DNA from: Armatimonadota bacterium
Lineage (GTDB): Bacteria; Armatimonadota; Fimbriimonadia; Fimbriimonadales; Fimbriimonadaceae
Direction: 5' to 3'
DNA: 14,411 nucleotides
NCBI GenBank assembly: GCA_023423495.1
Contig: JAFAFM010000032.1
Coordinates: forward strand, 1-14,411
The first letter of the stretch is position 1. Each line of letters starts with the position of its first letter. The notes beneath the pieces were generated by a model. That model worked only from the letters and a program-made list of their open reading frames with translations, had not been told where the DNA came from and did not search any database. Shown piece by piece: positions 7,471 through 14,411 of this stretch. The position numbers and the translations under genes are program-made.

Positions 7471-10461
7471 ATGTTGCGGGCTTGCGGTTTTTGGTTAGGG
7501 GTCTTTGCTTTCGCCGCGACTGCATTGTCCCAATCTGCTCCGCGGGTAAGTGTTCCGACCCGCGATGTTCCCTTCACTCCGCCGAGAAAATGGGCGTTGG
7601 TAATTGGCGCCAATGAGTATGACGAGATTGGAAAGCTTCGCTATGCCGCCAAGGATGCGCTTGCGTTCAGCAAAACTCTCCAAGAGCGGTTCGAGTTTAG
7701 ACCGGATGCGATCGAAACGCTTACGGATTTACCGGACTCGAAACTGAAGCCGACCGCCGAAAACATGATTGCGGCGCTCGACCGCCAGATCGCCGACGTT
7801 CGATTGAAAGACGGCGACCTCTTTATCTTCTATTTCAGCGGACATGGCATGGGCACGCCGAAAGGTGACTACTTGTTGCCGACGAACGCCACAACTACGA
7901 ATGCTGAGCAAGTCGGCATCCACGTAAAGGAGGTCATCAATCGCTTCGTCAAGGCGGGGCTGCGAAATGTGCTTTTCATTGTCGATGCCTGCCGGGGAGG
8001 AACAAAGAACAGCTTTGGCGACGACCTCCGAGCATTGGGCAAACAAGCCAATATCGCGGTACTCCTGGGATGCCAGCCGGGAGCACGCTCCTACGAGTAC
8101 GCAACATTTGGTCATGGGGCATTCACAAACTTTCTTCTGAAATCTTTGAAGTCCAAGGAACTCCAGTCAGAGGTTACGGGGGCGCTGTGGGCTTCCCGGA
8201 TCGCTAAAGATGTGGCCACCAAGGTTCAAGAGTACACAGTTCGCGACTATCCAAATCAGCCTCAAACGCCCACCGGCTGGACTGAGGAGACCATGGATGT
8301 GCTGCTGGGAGCTTTTCCAAATCGCGGCGCAGCTCGGTTAAAGATTGCTGACATTGTTGCCGAGTCCAATCGACTTCCGGAACAAACCTACTTGGACGCA
8401 TTAGAACGCTTTGCCGACGATATGTTTGCGGCGGAGAGATATGCGGATGCGGTTGAAGCTTACAGAACGGTGGATGCCGTTCGAAAGCTCGAGTCGGATT
8501 CCAGATTTGAACTCGCCATGGCGCTTAACTACATGGGCCGGACGCTCGAGATGGACAATGAGGTGTCAAAGCTGATGGCGGGCAAGCCTGATGATGTTTA
8601 TCGGCACATGGCTGTACTCTTCAATCCCAGCCGAATGGTTACGCCGAGACAAAGACTGGATGCCGGCTGGGCCTTGTGGAAATTAGCGCCGCACCCATGG
8701 ACCGTTCAGGCGGTCTGGCCAGCATTTCAAATCCACGCTCCCCAATCCGAGACAAACCTGTTTCTGACCGAATACTTAAAACTGCCCAGCATCGATGACC
8801 GGTCTAGGCGCTACTTTGAAGGCCACGTGGCCGGCAATCGCGGCGACTGGGCGGATGCAGAAAAACTTTGGCTGCAGGCAAAAGATTTGCCCGGAGAATA
8901 TCCAGATAGGAAAACAATCGAACTCTCATTGTTTCAGGCCCTGGCATTCACCGGAAAAGCGAAGGAAACAGTTGCATTCATACAGCGACTGATTCAGGAA
9001 GGGTCTGATTCCGCAATCCTCCACCTGGTTTTGGCCGAATTCTATAAAGGTCAAGATGAAATGCACAAGGCGATGAAGGAGGTGGATGCGGCTCTCTCAA
9101 GCAGCCGGCTACGAGATGACGATTTGCTCTGGATTCTGCGGTTGACCGGCTTGCGATATGTCCAATTCGCCGAGAAGATTTCGAAGCGGGCCAGCGAAAT
9201 GCCCTATGTGTGGCGCGCAATGCTCGTCAAGATGTGGGTCGACAAGGCTCATTTGGGTGATGCGGCTATCATCGAGGGCTTAAATGAGGCAAGCAAGTTC
9301 TGCGATGATGAATTCGCCGTTTACTTTGAGATATTAAGGATCCTCGATGTCAGCCTTGAAGAGCTCTTCGTGGCGGGCAAGTTGGATCCGGCAAAGTACT
9401 CGAATCTTCTGCTGGTTTATGCATCGCTAATGGCGCAAAACGTGACGCAGTTTGGCTACGATTCGGACGCCTGGAGCCTCTACAACAGCTTTGCAGTTCG
9501 GTCCGAAAAGTACGACGAAATGCGCGCCCTGTTCGACAAATATCTCGGACCTCAAGTCGAAGCGGGAACGCTAGACCAATTGTTGCGGCCTACTTACTTT
9601 TTCGCCACGCTCCAGTACGGAGACACGAGACGAGCCGAGCAGATTTGGAAGCTGGCTGGCATGGCACCTAACGAGGTGAACGGGGCGGCATGGGCCCTTT
9701 CAATGTATTTCGCCACACAGGGCGACCTAGCCCGAGCCAAGTCTTTGATTCCTAGCGGAGTGATAGATAAATCGCTCGAGAAGATGATCAATGCATATAA
9801 GGCCTATCTGGATGTGCGAGATGGGGAGCCCGTTGATTTGAAGGCTATTGCCGAAGGAGTTAAGGACACTCCAGCTGGATTGCAGTGGATTGGACTGGCT
9901 TATGCATACCAAAAGGACTGGAAAGCCGCAATGGCCATTTTCAAGGAGGTCATTCTCGAGCGCCAAGCGGGCTTTATTTTTGTTCAGGCAGCTGCCGCCC
10001 AAACATACTTCGATCGCCTTCTTGCAGAGGGTCGGTTGGACGATGCAAATGAGTTCGCTTATGTTATGTCCACTTCCGCTATGGGCAATCCACTTTACAA
10101 AAAGATCTACATGGGCAAGCCAGAGCTGGGATCCTATGCGGGAAAAATCTCAGCGGATGCCGCGGAATTTGACCCTCTCGCCGATCCCTCAGTGGGCACC
10201 GCATCACTCACATTCGACGGAAAAGGAGGTCTCGTGGTTGACGCAACTGTCGGAGGTGTCCCAAAGAAGTTGACGGCGAAGATCGATATGTACGGAAACG
10301 TGAATGGTGTTTATCTCAGCCAAGGGAAGGAGTGCAAGGTACTGGGGAAATTGCCGCCCCCGGCCCATTGGGCCAAGCTTCCGGAATCCAATAAGGGGTT
10401 GATCCTTGCCATCATCGATGACAAGGGTCAGTCGCGTTATCTGTTAATGCGGAAGAAATAA
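7471..10461 (+). CDS. Exported caspase-like (peptidase C14) protein with long TPR-like region
   Basis: 996 residues. Residues 1-22 are a signal peptide (LRACGFWLGVFAFAATALSQ). A caspase-fold domain spans about 39-285: first strand KWALVIGANEYDE (40-52), AAKDA (59-63), then DLFIFYFSGHGMG (116-128) with catalytic His125, and VLFIVDACRGG (167-177) with catalytic Cys174. These are followed by the C14-typical LLGCQPGARSYEY...GHGAFTNFLLKSL. Both catalytic residues are intact, so it is probably an active orthocaspase, cutting after Arg/Lys or Asp (specificity not readable). From about 300 to 880 the chain is helical with TPR-like repeats, for example AERYADAVEAYRTVDAVRKL, GDWADAEKLWLQAKDL and KDWKAAMAIFKEV, suited to protein-protein contacts. 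The last 105 residues are beta-prone (GTASLTFDGKGGLVVDATVGG) with no family I recognise. It is the last gene of the plus-strand run, 30 bases after the M20 gene, and is followed by a hairpin. Confidence 0.93.
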   Translation: MLRACGFWLGVFAFAATALSQSAPRVSVPTRDVPFTPPRKWALVIGANEYDEIGKLRYAAKDALAFSKTLQERFEFRPDAIETLTDLPDSKLKPTAENMIAALDRQIADVRLKDGDLFIFYFSGHGMGTPKGDYLLPTNATTTNAEQVGIHVKEVINRFVKAGLRNVLFIVDACRGGTKNSFGDDLRALGKQANIAVLLGCQPGARSYEYATFGHGAFTNFLLKSLKSKELQSEVTGALWASRIAKDVATKVQEYTVRDYPNQPQTPTGWTEETMDVLLGAFPNRGAARLKIADIVAESNRLPEQTYLDALERFADDMFAAERYADAVEAYRTVDAVRKLESDSRFELAMALNYMGRTLEMDNEVSKLMAGKPDDVYRHMAVLFNPSRMVTPRQRLDAGWALWKLAPHPWTVQAVWPAFQIHAPQSETNLFLTEYLKLPSIDDRSRRYFEGHVAGNRGDWADAEKLWLQAKDLPGEYPDRKTIELSLFQALAFTGKAKETVAFIQRLIQEGSDSAILHLVLAEFYKGQDEMHKAMKEVDAALSSSRLRDDDLLWILRLTGLRYVQFAEKISKRASEMPYVWRAMLVKMWVDKAHLGDAAIIEGLNEASKFCDDEFAVYFEILRILDVSLEELFVAGKLDPAKYSNLLLVYASLMAQNVTQFGYDSDAWSLYNSFAVRSEKYDEMRALFDKYLGPQVEAGTLDQLLRPTYFFATLQYGDTRRAEQIWKLAGMAPNEVNGAAWALSMYFATQGDLARAKSLIPSGVIDKSLEKMINAYKAYLDVRDGEPVDLKAIAEGVKDTPAGLQWIGLAYAYQKDWKAAMAIFKEVILERQAGFIFVQAAAAQTYFDRLLAEGRLDDANEFAYVMSTSAMGNPLYKKIYMGKPELGSYAGKISADAAEFDPLADPSVGTASLTFDGKGGLVVDATVGGVPKKLTAKIDMYGNVNGVYLSQGKECKVLGKLPPPAHWAKLPESNKGLILAIIDDKGQSRYLLMRKK

Positions 10462-10462
10462 G

Positions 10463-10487
10463 GCGGGAGGCTTGGACAGCCTCCCGC
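10463..10487. terminator. Hairpin between convergent genes, probable bidirectional terminator
   Basis: GCGGGAGGCT (10463-10472) pairs perfectly with AGCCTCCCGC (10478-10487) around a five-base loop: a 10-base-pair GC-rich stem. It fills most of the 32-base gap between the caspase-gene stop and the M48 stop. On the minus strand it is followed by a T-rich stretch (TTATTTCTT), making it a good intrinsic terminator for the M48 gene. On the plus strand the tail is T-poor, so termination of the caspase transcript may be less efficient. Confidence 0.8.
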
Positions 10488-10493
10488 AGATGT

Positions 10494-12281
10494 TTACGAT
10501 GCCGTCGGGCTTACCGTGATTCCGGCAATTCGACCGTCCTTTCTCAAGACGCCTAGTTGTAGGTTCGGATAGAAGTTCCAGGTTTCAATCCCGGTCACTC
10601 CCACAACTTTCTTCTCGACTGATTTGGAAAGGTCGAGGATCTTGTTGAAGTCATCCTCGGTCATGCCAACGATGATTCGGTAGGACACATTAACCGTCTC
10701 GTCGACTGGCCGCAGATCCAAATAGGCTCCCGTGGTTTGGGAACTGACTCGGACGACCGCGCCACGCTCGGTGAGAATCCCGACTTCGCCGTTATTCCAG
10801 ATCCAATATTGGACATCTGGGAACTGGTCGGCAATCTTGATCTTCTGCATAGGCTCGCCAAACGCGTTGGTATAGTCCTCGAGATCGACCAGGATCGGAG
10901 CTTCCTTGCCCTTGATGTTAAGTCCCGCCGCTGAGCATAGATAAGTGGGCTTAGGCTTGGTTTCCTTGGCCGACACTCCAATCTTGCCGCAACCTTTCGT
11001 GTAGGCGTCGCGGACGATCGAATAGTACGGGTTGGAAGATGGCGCGTTGTTTAGCCACTGAACCATGACGTCGAGCACCAGAATCTCATCGTCCTTGGAC
11101 CGGTTCCCAACATTGAAGCGGCCAAGGTTCTGAGCGAGATGATTGCTGAAGCTGCGGGTTGCCTTAAGGGTTTCGATGATCGTATCGTACGACTTCTGCA
11201 AGTCTTCCGCGCGATGATAGGCCACACCCGCGTTGTTCGCGAAGCGAATTCGATCGTAATTCTCGCCTTTGCCGGCCGATGCCTTGAACTCGTCCCCTGC
11301 TTTCAGAAGCTCTTCTTTTGTCGCGTTCGGAGCCAACGTCATAGCGAGGACTTCGATCTCTCGTACTCTCGTGTCCCCAGGTAGTTTGGCTTTCGCCGCG
11401 GCAATGCGCTTCTTTGCCAGTTCGAACCTGGCCACGTCTTCGGGTCCAATGTTTGGATCCCGGCCAGCTCCGATTGGGTTCTCGATCAGCATCGGCCCGA
11501 AGTCAGGCAGGAACCACTTGTTCTGGATTGCTCCGGGCAGCTTGTCGTAGTAATCCATCACCGATGCCTGAGCCATATTGATGTAGGCATCGTTGAACTT
11601 CGGCTCCAACTGGGTGGCTTTCTCAAAGAGGTTGGCTGCCAACCCGTAGCGACGGCACTCCATAAAGGCGAGACCTTTCTCGAAGCACATCATCGACCGC
11701 ATCACGTCGGTGTTTCCGGCAACCTCGGTCGCACGGTTCTTAGCGCTCGTGTGGTCGTTCTTGGACAAACGGTACATCCATCCTGTATCGGATTCAAGGG
11801 TGTCCAACATAGCGAGCATGTCGATCATGTCCTGCTTCGGATAGCCTGCGCGCTCAAGAAGTTTCGCTCCGGTGACGTCGGCATCGATTTCCTGTTGCCG
11901 AGTCCAAATGTGGGCAAGATCGGTAGCGACAAAGCGGGGAGCGAGCACATGGCCCTGCATTAGGTGCGCTACTTCATGGGCCACAACCGCACGAATCAGC
12001 TTGCGATTTCCCTTGGCGAACTTGACCAGACCGCTGTAAACCACCATTACGGCCTGAGGCTTCTCGCCCTCTTTGGGAATCTTATCGATCGACGCATAGG
12101 CATTGACTTCGTCCTTCTGCTCGACCGTGCATTTGATCGGATAAATGTATTTCGGATTTCGGGTTCCGACGGCGTCCAACTCTGCCACCATCTTTTCCAG
12201 TTCGGCCGTAGTAAAGTCCTGACCTACTACGGCGGCTGCTCCCATCAAGAGCAGTCCTGCAACTCCAACGACACGATTCAT
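10494..12281 (-). CDS. Exported M48-family metallopeptidase with TPR-like repeats
   Basis: 595 residues from the ATG at 12281. This start is preferred because AAGGAG (12292-12297) lies ten bases upstream and because it yields a clean signal peptide (MNRVVGVAGLLLMGAAAVVG). Upstream in-frame starts at 12290, 12305 and 12353 lack good spacing and would put a basic extension before the signal. The protease domain shows VVAHEVAHLMQGH (99-111), where HEVAH is the HExxH zinc site, and EIDADVTGAKLL (131-142), which supplies the third ligand Glu131 with Asp135, as in M48. TPR-like helices follow at about 165-350 (YGLAANLFEKATQLEPKFND). The C-terminal half (about 440-595) is unassigned. M48 relatives with TPRs (BepA-like) act in envelope protein quality control, which fits an exported location. 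It lies 98 bases downstream of the acyltransferase gene; a TTGACA at 12368-12373 in that gap may be a -35, without a clear -10. It converges on the caspase gene at a shared hairpin. Confidence 0.92.
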   Translation of the reverse strand: MNRVVGVAGLLLMGAAAVVGQDFTTAELEKMVAELDAVGTRNPKYIYPIKCTVEQKDEVNAYASIDKIPKEGEKPQAVMVVYSGLVKFAKGNRKLIRAVVAHEVAHLMQGHVLAPRFVATDLAHIWTRQQEIDADVTGAKLLERAGYPKQDMIDMLAMLDTLESDTGWMYRLSKNDHTSAKNRATEVAGNTDVMRSMMCFEKGLAFMECRRYGLAANLFEKATQLEPKFNDAYINMAQASVMDYYDKLPGAIQNKWFLPDFGPMLIENPIGAGRDPNIGPEDVARFELAKKRIAAAKAKLPGDTRVREIEVLAMTLAPNATKEELLKAGDEFKASAGKGENYDRIRFANNAGVAYHRAEDLQKSYDTIIETLKATRSFSNHLAQNLGRFNVGNRSKDDEILVLDVMVQWLNNAPSSNPYYSIVRDAYTKGCGKIGVSAKETKPKPTYLCSAAGLNIKGKEAPILVDLEDYTNAFGEPMQKIKIADQFPDVQYWIWNNGEVGILTERGAVVRVSSQTTGAYLDLRPVDETVNVSYRIIVGMTEDDFNKILDLSKSVEKKVVGVTGIETWNFYPNLQLGVLRKDGRIAGITVSPTAS

Positions 12282-12291
12282 ATAAGGCATT

Positions 12292-12297
12292 CTCCTT
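12292..12297 (-). promoter_or_regulatory. Ribosome binding site deciding the M48 gene start
   Basis: AAGGAG on the minus strand, ten bases from the ATG at 12281 but only one base from the alternative ATG at 12290 and downstream of the starts at 12305 and 12353. It therefore selects the 595-residue form that begins directly with the signal peptide. Confidence 0.7.
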
Positions 12298-12379
12298 GTC
12301 TTCATCGACACACCGTGCCTATGATGCGGCAGCAAACGCAAAGTTACGTCCATTGCGCCAACATTTGTGTCAAAGTCCG

Positions 12380-13621
12380 CTAATTGGGCCGTTCGCCCGG
12401 GGTCATTTCTGCCATTTTTAACAGGAGCGCTTGCACGCTTTCCTCGACCCGTTTGGTGACTTGGGCGACCGTTTCCCGCTTGTTTTCTTGATAAGCCGCG
12501 CCGTACTCCGAAAGGGGTATGGGGTCTGCAATTCGGACATGTGCGCGCTGCTTTCCCCGAATCACTACCGAGCCCAAAATTTCCTTTTCCATACGCACCA
12601 GGAGGTGGACAACGCGTTCAGGCGATGGATTCTCCGCTACGTACCCGTCGTAAACGGCAATCCAGTTTGAGAGTCGATCAAGTTCATGCAACGCCGGCTG
12701 AATATGGTTTCTCTCTTCCTCCCAAAGCCTCTGGTCGTAATCGGTCCGATACGTGGGTTCGGGTTGCACGACTTGGTGAACTGCGTTGATGACCGCTCGC
12801 ATTTGTTCGGGAAGAGATCCTGCCTTTAATTCGACCCGCGCAATGTTGGCGGCGCGTTCCAGTAGGGTCCGCTTGATCCTCTCGATTCGCGGGTCCAAAG
12901 TAGCCTCGGGCAGGGCCGGTAATTCAAATTGCTTCTCCAGGCGTACGACAACGGCTTCTCCGACCCTCCTAATACGGACATAGACGTCATCTTCAGGAAC
13001 GACCCGGATGCCCATCGCTACCTCCAGCCGCTGGATGGATTCCAGAATGGGCTGCCTCATGTCCTGTACGAAGCGGTAACGAATGGCGATGGGCAGCAGC
13101 ATAACGTCGGCCAAAAAATCCTGCTTACGGGCTTCGTCGAGCGCCCAAAAAGCCAACTGGATGACTCCGGATTGAAATGGGAGCAAGGAGTCGTTCTGGC
13201 TGTAAACCTCCCCTTCTGGAAAGATGACCACCTTTCCGCCGGGTCTTGCAAGCAGTTGCTTGGTCATGTTGAAAGAGGGCCGGTCCAATGCCCCGCGGAC
13301 AATCGAGTACGCGCCTAGACGTTGGATCAGCCATCCCCATAACCCGGCCACGTGGTCGAAGGCTTCACGACAAGCCACGAAGTGAAACAGCGTGCCAGCC
13401 CGATCGCCTAAGTTGAACAGAATTGCAGGTTCGGTATTCGTTGGGTGATTTGGCAAGAGCATGACGCGCTCTCTGGACAGGGACTTCAGCTTGTCCAAAT
13501 CTTTCGGAGGTGTGTCGACATCGACGACGTCCCGCATTCGAAGTGCATAGGAAACACAGGCGTTCGCCAAAGCTCGGAAGGCCGAATTGGGCTTGGGCGG
13601 TTTAAAGTCCTGCTTTGGCAC
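12380..13621 (-). CDS. PlsC-type 1-acyl-glycerophosphate acyltransferase-like protein with HX4E motif
   Basis: A 413-residue member of the glycerophospholipid acyltransferase superfamily, which moves acyl groups onto (lyso)glycerolipid acceptors at the inner face of the membrane. Block I reads LLPNHPTNTEPAIL (55-68): catalytic His59, with Glu64 where the family normally has Asp (HX4D). Block II is YSIVRGALDR (105-114, Arg109), block III VVIFPEGEVYSQND (131-144, Glu136/Gly137), and block IV VMLLPIAIRYR (173-183). From about 225 there is a long helical, charged C-terminal extension (PTYRTDYDQRLWEEERNHIQPALHEL) not found in minimal PlsC. The start is GTG at 13621 with no Shine-Dalgarno, but a sigma-70-like promoter ends six bases upstream, implying a leaderless mRNA. 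The exact lipid substrate is unknown, and Glu64 may or may not support catalysis. The gene is divergent from the MgtC gene and upstream of the M48 gene. Confidence 0.88.
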   Translation of the reverse strand: MPKQDFKPPKPNSAFRALANACVSYALRMRDVVDVDTPPKDLDKLKSLSRERVMLLPNHPTNTEPAILFNLGDRAGTLFHFVACREAFDHVAGLWGWLIQRLGAYSIVRGALDRPSFNMTKQLLARPGGKVVIFPEGEVYSQNDSLLPFQSGVIQLAFWALDEARKQDFLADVMLLPIAIRYRFVQDMRQPILESIQRLEVAMGIRVVPEDDVYVRIRRVGEAVVVRLEKQFELPALPEATLDPRIERIKRTLLERAANIARVELKAGSLPEQMRAVINAVHQVVQPEPTYRTDYDQRLWEEERNHIQPALHELDRLSNWIAVYDGYVAENPSPERVVHLLVRMEKEILGSVVIRGKQRAHVRIADPIPLSEYGAAYQENKRETVAQVTKRVEESVQALLLKMAEMTPGERPN

Positions 13622-13627
13622 ATTCCG

Positions 13628-13656
13628 ATCTTAGCCAGAAATGGGCCATCATTCAA
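13628..13656 (-). promoter_or_regulatory. Sigma-70-like promoter for the acyltransferase gene (leaderless)
   Basis: On the minus strand, TTGAAT (13651-13656) and TAAGAT (13628-13633) are separated by exactly 17 bases; each matches four of six consensus positions. The -10 ends six bases before the GTG at 13621, so transcription would begin at or next to the start codon, with no room for a ribosome site. The -35 lies inside the annotated 5' end of the divergent MgtC gene. Confidence 0.55.
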
Positions 13657-14318
13657 GTGTGCCCGGATTAACAGAGGCAGAACTAGCGATTGCAACATCG
13701 GCACTCCTTAAGCTAGGGGTGGCCACTTTGTTGGGTGCTCTAATTGGTCTCGAGCGGGAATTGCGGGATCATCCGGCGGGAATTCGAACCCACATCTTGC
13801 TCATCTTGGGTGCGGTCTTGTACGCCGAAATCAGCAAGGGCTACAGTTCCGGCGACCCTAGTCGGGTTACCGCTCAGATTGTTACGGGAGTTGGATTCCT
13901 TTGTGCAGGAACAATCCTTCGCACAGGAACCGATGTCAAGGGCCTTACCACGGCAGCAAGTCTCTGGGCGACCTCGGCCATCGGGGTGGCCATCAGCTTG
14001 GGTGGCGCTTATATGGCGGTGGCCGTGGTATCTACGCTTCTCACGCTCTTCACCTTAAGCATCGTGGCGAAGCTGGAGCAGAAGTTCTTTCCCATGAGCC
14101 AAACCCACAATCTGTCGGTAACCTTGGTAAATGCGGATCATTTGGTGGATGTTCTCCAACAAATCCACCTTAAACCCGGAGCGCTCGTTAAGGGAGTTGT
14201 GGTTACTTCAAAAGAACCAGAGTGCAAGGTGGAACTAAAAGTGCGCGGCGAATCGCAATCCCTCGTTCAGGAATTATTAAGCTTGGATGGAGTCCGGACG
14301 GCGGCGATTGAGACATGA
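13641..14318 (+). CDS. MgtC/SapB-family inner-membrane protein
   Basis: 225 residues. The N-terminal MgtC domain is clear: helix LKLGVATLLGALIGLERELR (23-42) running into the conserved DHPAGIRTHILLILGA (43-58), then VTGVGFLCAGTILR (81-94), GLTTAASLWATSAIGVA (101-117) and a fourth hydrophobic stretch at about 122-143. A soluble ACT-like C-terminal domain follows (about 157-225), as in the longer family members. MgtC proteins are linked to growth in low Mg2+, acid adaptation and virulence-related control of membrane ATP synthase or transporters; distant relatives have unknown roles. The ATG at 13641 is used, but it has no Shine-Dalgarno and lies only 19 bases from the divergent acyltransferase start; GTG 13659 is an alternative that would still keep all membrane segments. 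Its stop overlaps the next start (ATGA). Confidence 0.92.
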   Translation: MGHHSSVPGLTEAELAIATSALLKLGVATLLGALIGLERELRDHPAGIRTHILLILGAVLYAEISKGYSSGDPSRVTAQIVTGVGFLCAGTILRTGTDVKGLTTAASLWATSAIGVAISLGGAYMAVAVVSTLLTLFTLSIVAKLEQKFFPMSQTHNLSVTLVNADHLVDVLQQIHLKPGALVKGVVVTSKEPECKVELKVRGESQSLVQELLSLDGVRTAAIET

Positions 14319-14411
14319 ACTTCGACATCGATCACCGGTCCATCGCCGTCAAGCTTTTCAACCGATGATGGGAGTTGTTGGATACTCCGGAATCGGACCC
14401 GCGAAACGACG
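14315..14411 (+). pseudogene. Start of a further gene, interrupted by an in-frame TGA (partial at window edge)
   Basis: An ATG overlaps the MgtC stop by four bases, the same ATGA coupling seen at the pyk junction. The frame reads MNFDIDHRSIAVKLFNR, then TGA at 14366-14368, then continues coherently as WELLDTPESDPRND to the window edge. The joined reading (...AVKLFNR-x-WELLDTPESDPR) resembles, from memory, a small uncharacterised bacterial family whose N-terminus runs LFN-x-x-WELLD-x-P-(D/E)-R. That suggests one gene with a nonsense codon, a sequencing error, or recoding. Alternatives are initiation at ATG 14365/14368 in another frame (GVVGYSGIGPAKRR) or a minus-strand gene entering from the right. 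Only about 32 codons are visible, so the product cannot be named. Confidence 0.4.

Noticed and set aside
3844..10461. A defence island built around the caspase gene (APH-like kinase, AAA+ ATPase, hydrolase, caspase)
   Set aside because: The YifB, M20 and pyk genes are ordinary chromosomal genes, the caspase protein is exported, and there is no nuclease, reverse transcriptase, sensor NTPase or mobile-element trace. The adjacency looks like general gene packing.
12282..12379. A full promoter for the M48 gene based on TTGACA at 12368-12373
   Set aside because: No hexamer 16-19 bases downstream resembles a -10 (the 17-base position reads GACGTA), so only the -35-like match is mentioned in the gene entry.
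11964..12383. A 139-codon plus-strand open frame opposite the start of the M48 gene
   Set aside because: It is the antisense of the HExxH domain and signal peptide, with low-complexity composition and no recognisable protein.
14365..14411. Alternative gene start at ATG 14365/14368 reading GVVGYSGIGPAKRR
   Set aside because: It has no ribosome site, and the competing frame both overlaps the MgtC stop in the operon-typical way and reads as a more recognisable protein. Not excluded, because only 15 codons are visible.
14272..14411. Minus-strand open frame entering from the right edge and overlapping the end of the MgtC gene
   Set aside because: It would overlap the conserved C-terminal ACT-like domain by nearly 50 bases, and another minus frame stops at 14358; neither gives a recognisable protein end.

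Overview
The window is ordinary bacterial chromosome: densely packed, moderately GC-rich, with short or overlapping gene junctions and no sign of phage, transposon, CRISPR array or RNA gene. Two traits recall Armatimonadota (Fimbriimonadia-like), but this is a weak inference from protein flavour alone: secreted TPR-bearing peptidases, and a mix of genes with a clear Shine-Dalgarno (pyk, the M48 peptidase) and genes with none. No marker gene settles the taxonomy.

Layout. (1) Bases 1-1007 hold the 3' end of a plus-strand gene for a probable carbohydrate-active or secreted protein. It ends in a beta-sandwich module of the kind found at the C-terminus of levanase-like and planctomycete proteins. 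It abuts tail-to-tail, with zero spacing, a small minus-strand GYF_2-type membrane protein (1008-1457). (2) A divergent spacer with a perfect inverted repeat (1480-1497) leads into a plus-strand run of seven closely spaced genes, 1518-10461: pyruvate kinase; a small FtsB/DivIC-like single-pass protein (4-base ATGA overlap); a secreted protein of unknown function; an APH(6)/hydroxyurea-type small-molecule kinase; the YifB/ComM AAA+ ATPase; an M20D amidohydrolase; and a 996-residue exported caspase-like (C14) protease with a long TPR-like region. A strong hairpin (10463-10487) separates this run from the convergent minus-strand genes. (3) The minus strand, 13621 to 10494, encodes a PlsC-type acyltransferase with an unusual HX4E motif, followed by an exported M48 metallopeptidase with TPR-like repeats. 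(4) Divergent from the acyltransferase, with only 19 bases between start codons, is an MgtC/SapB membrane protein (13641-14318). The next gene begins at its stop codon (ATGA overlap) but is interrupted after 17 codons by an in-frame TGA.

Functionally the region mixes housekeeping genes (glycolysis, a division-type protein, DNA processing, phospholipid acylation) with cell-envelope proteolysis. The caspase-TPR and M48-TPR proteins are both predicted to be exported and meet tail-to-tail at one hairpin. The items most worth a second look are the in-frame TGA at 14366, the exported caspase-TPR protein, the HX4E acyltransferase with its apparently leaderless GTG start, and the FtsB-like protein coupled to pyk.
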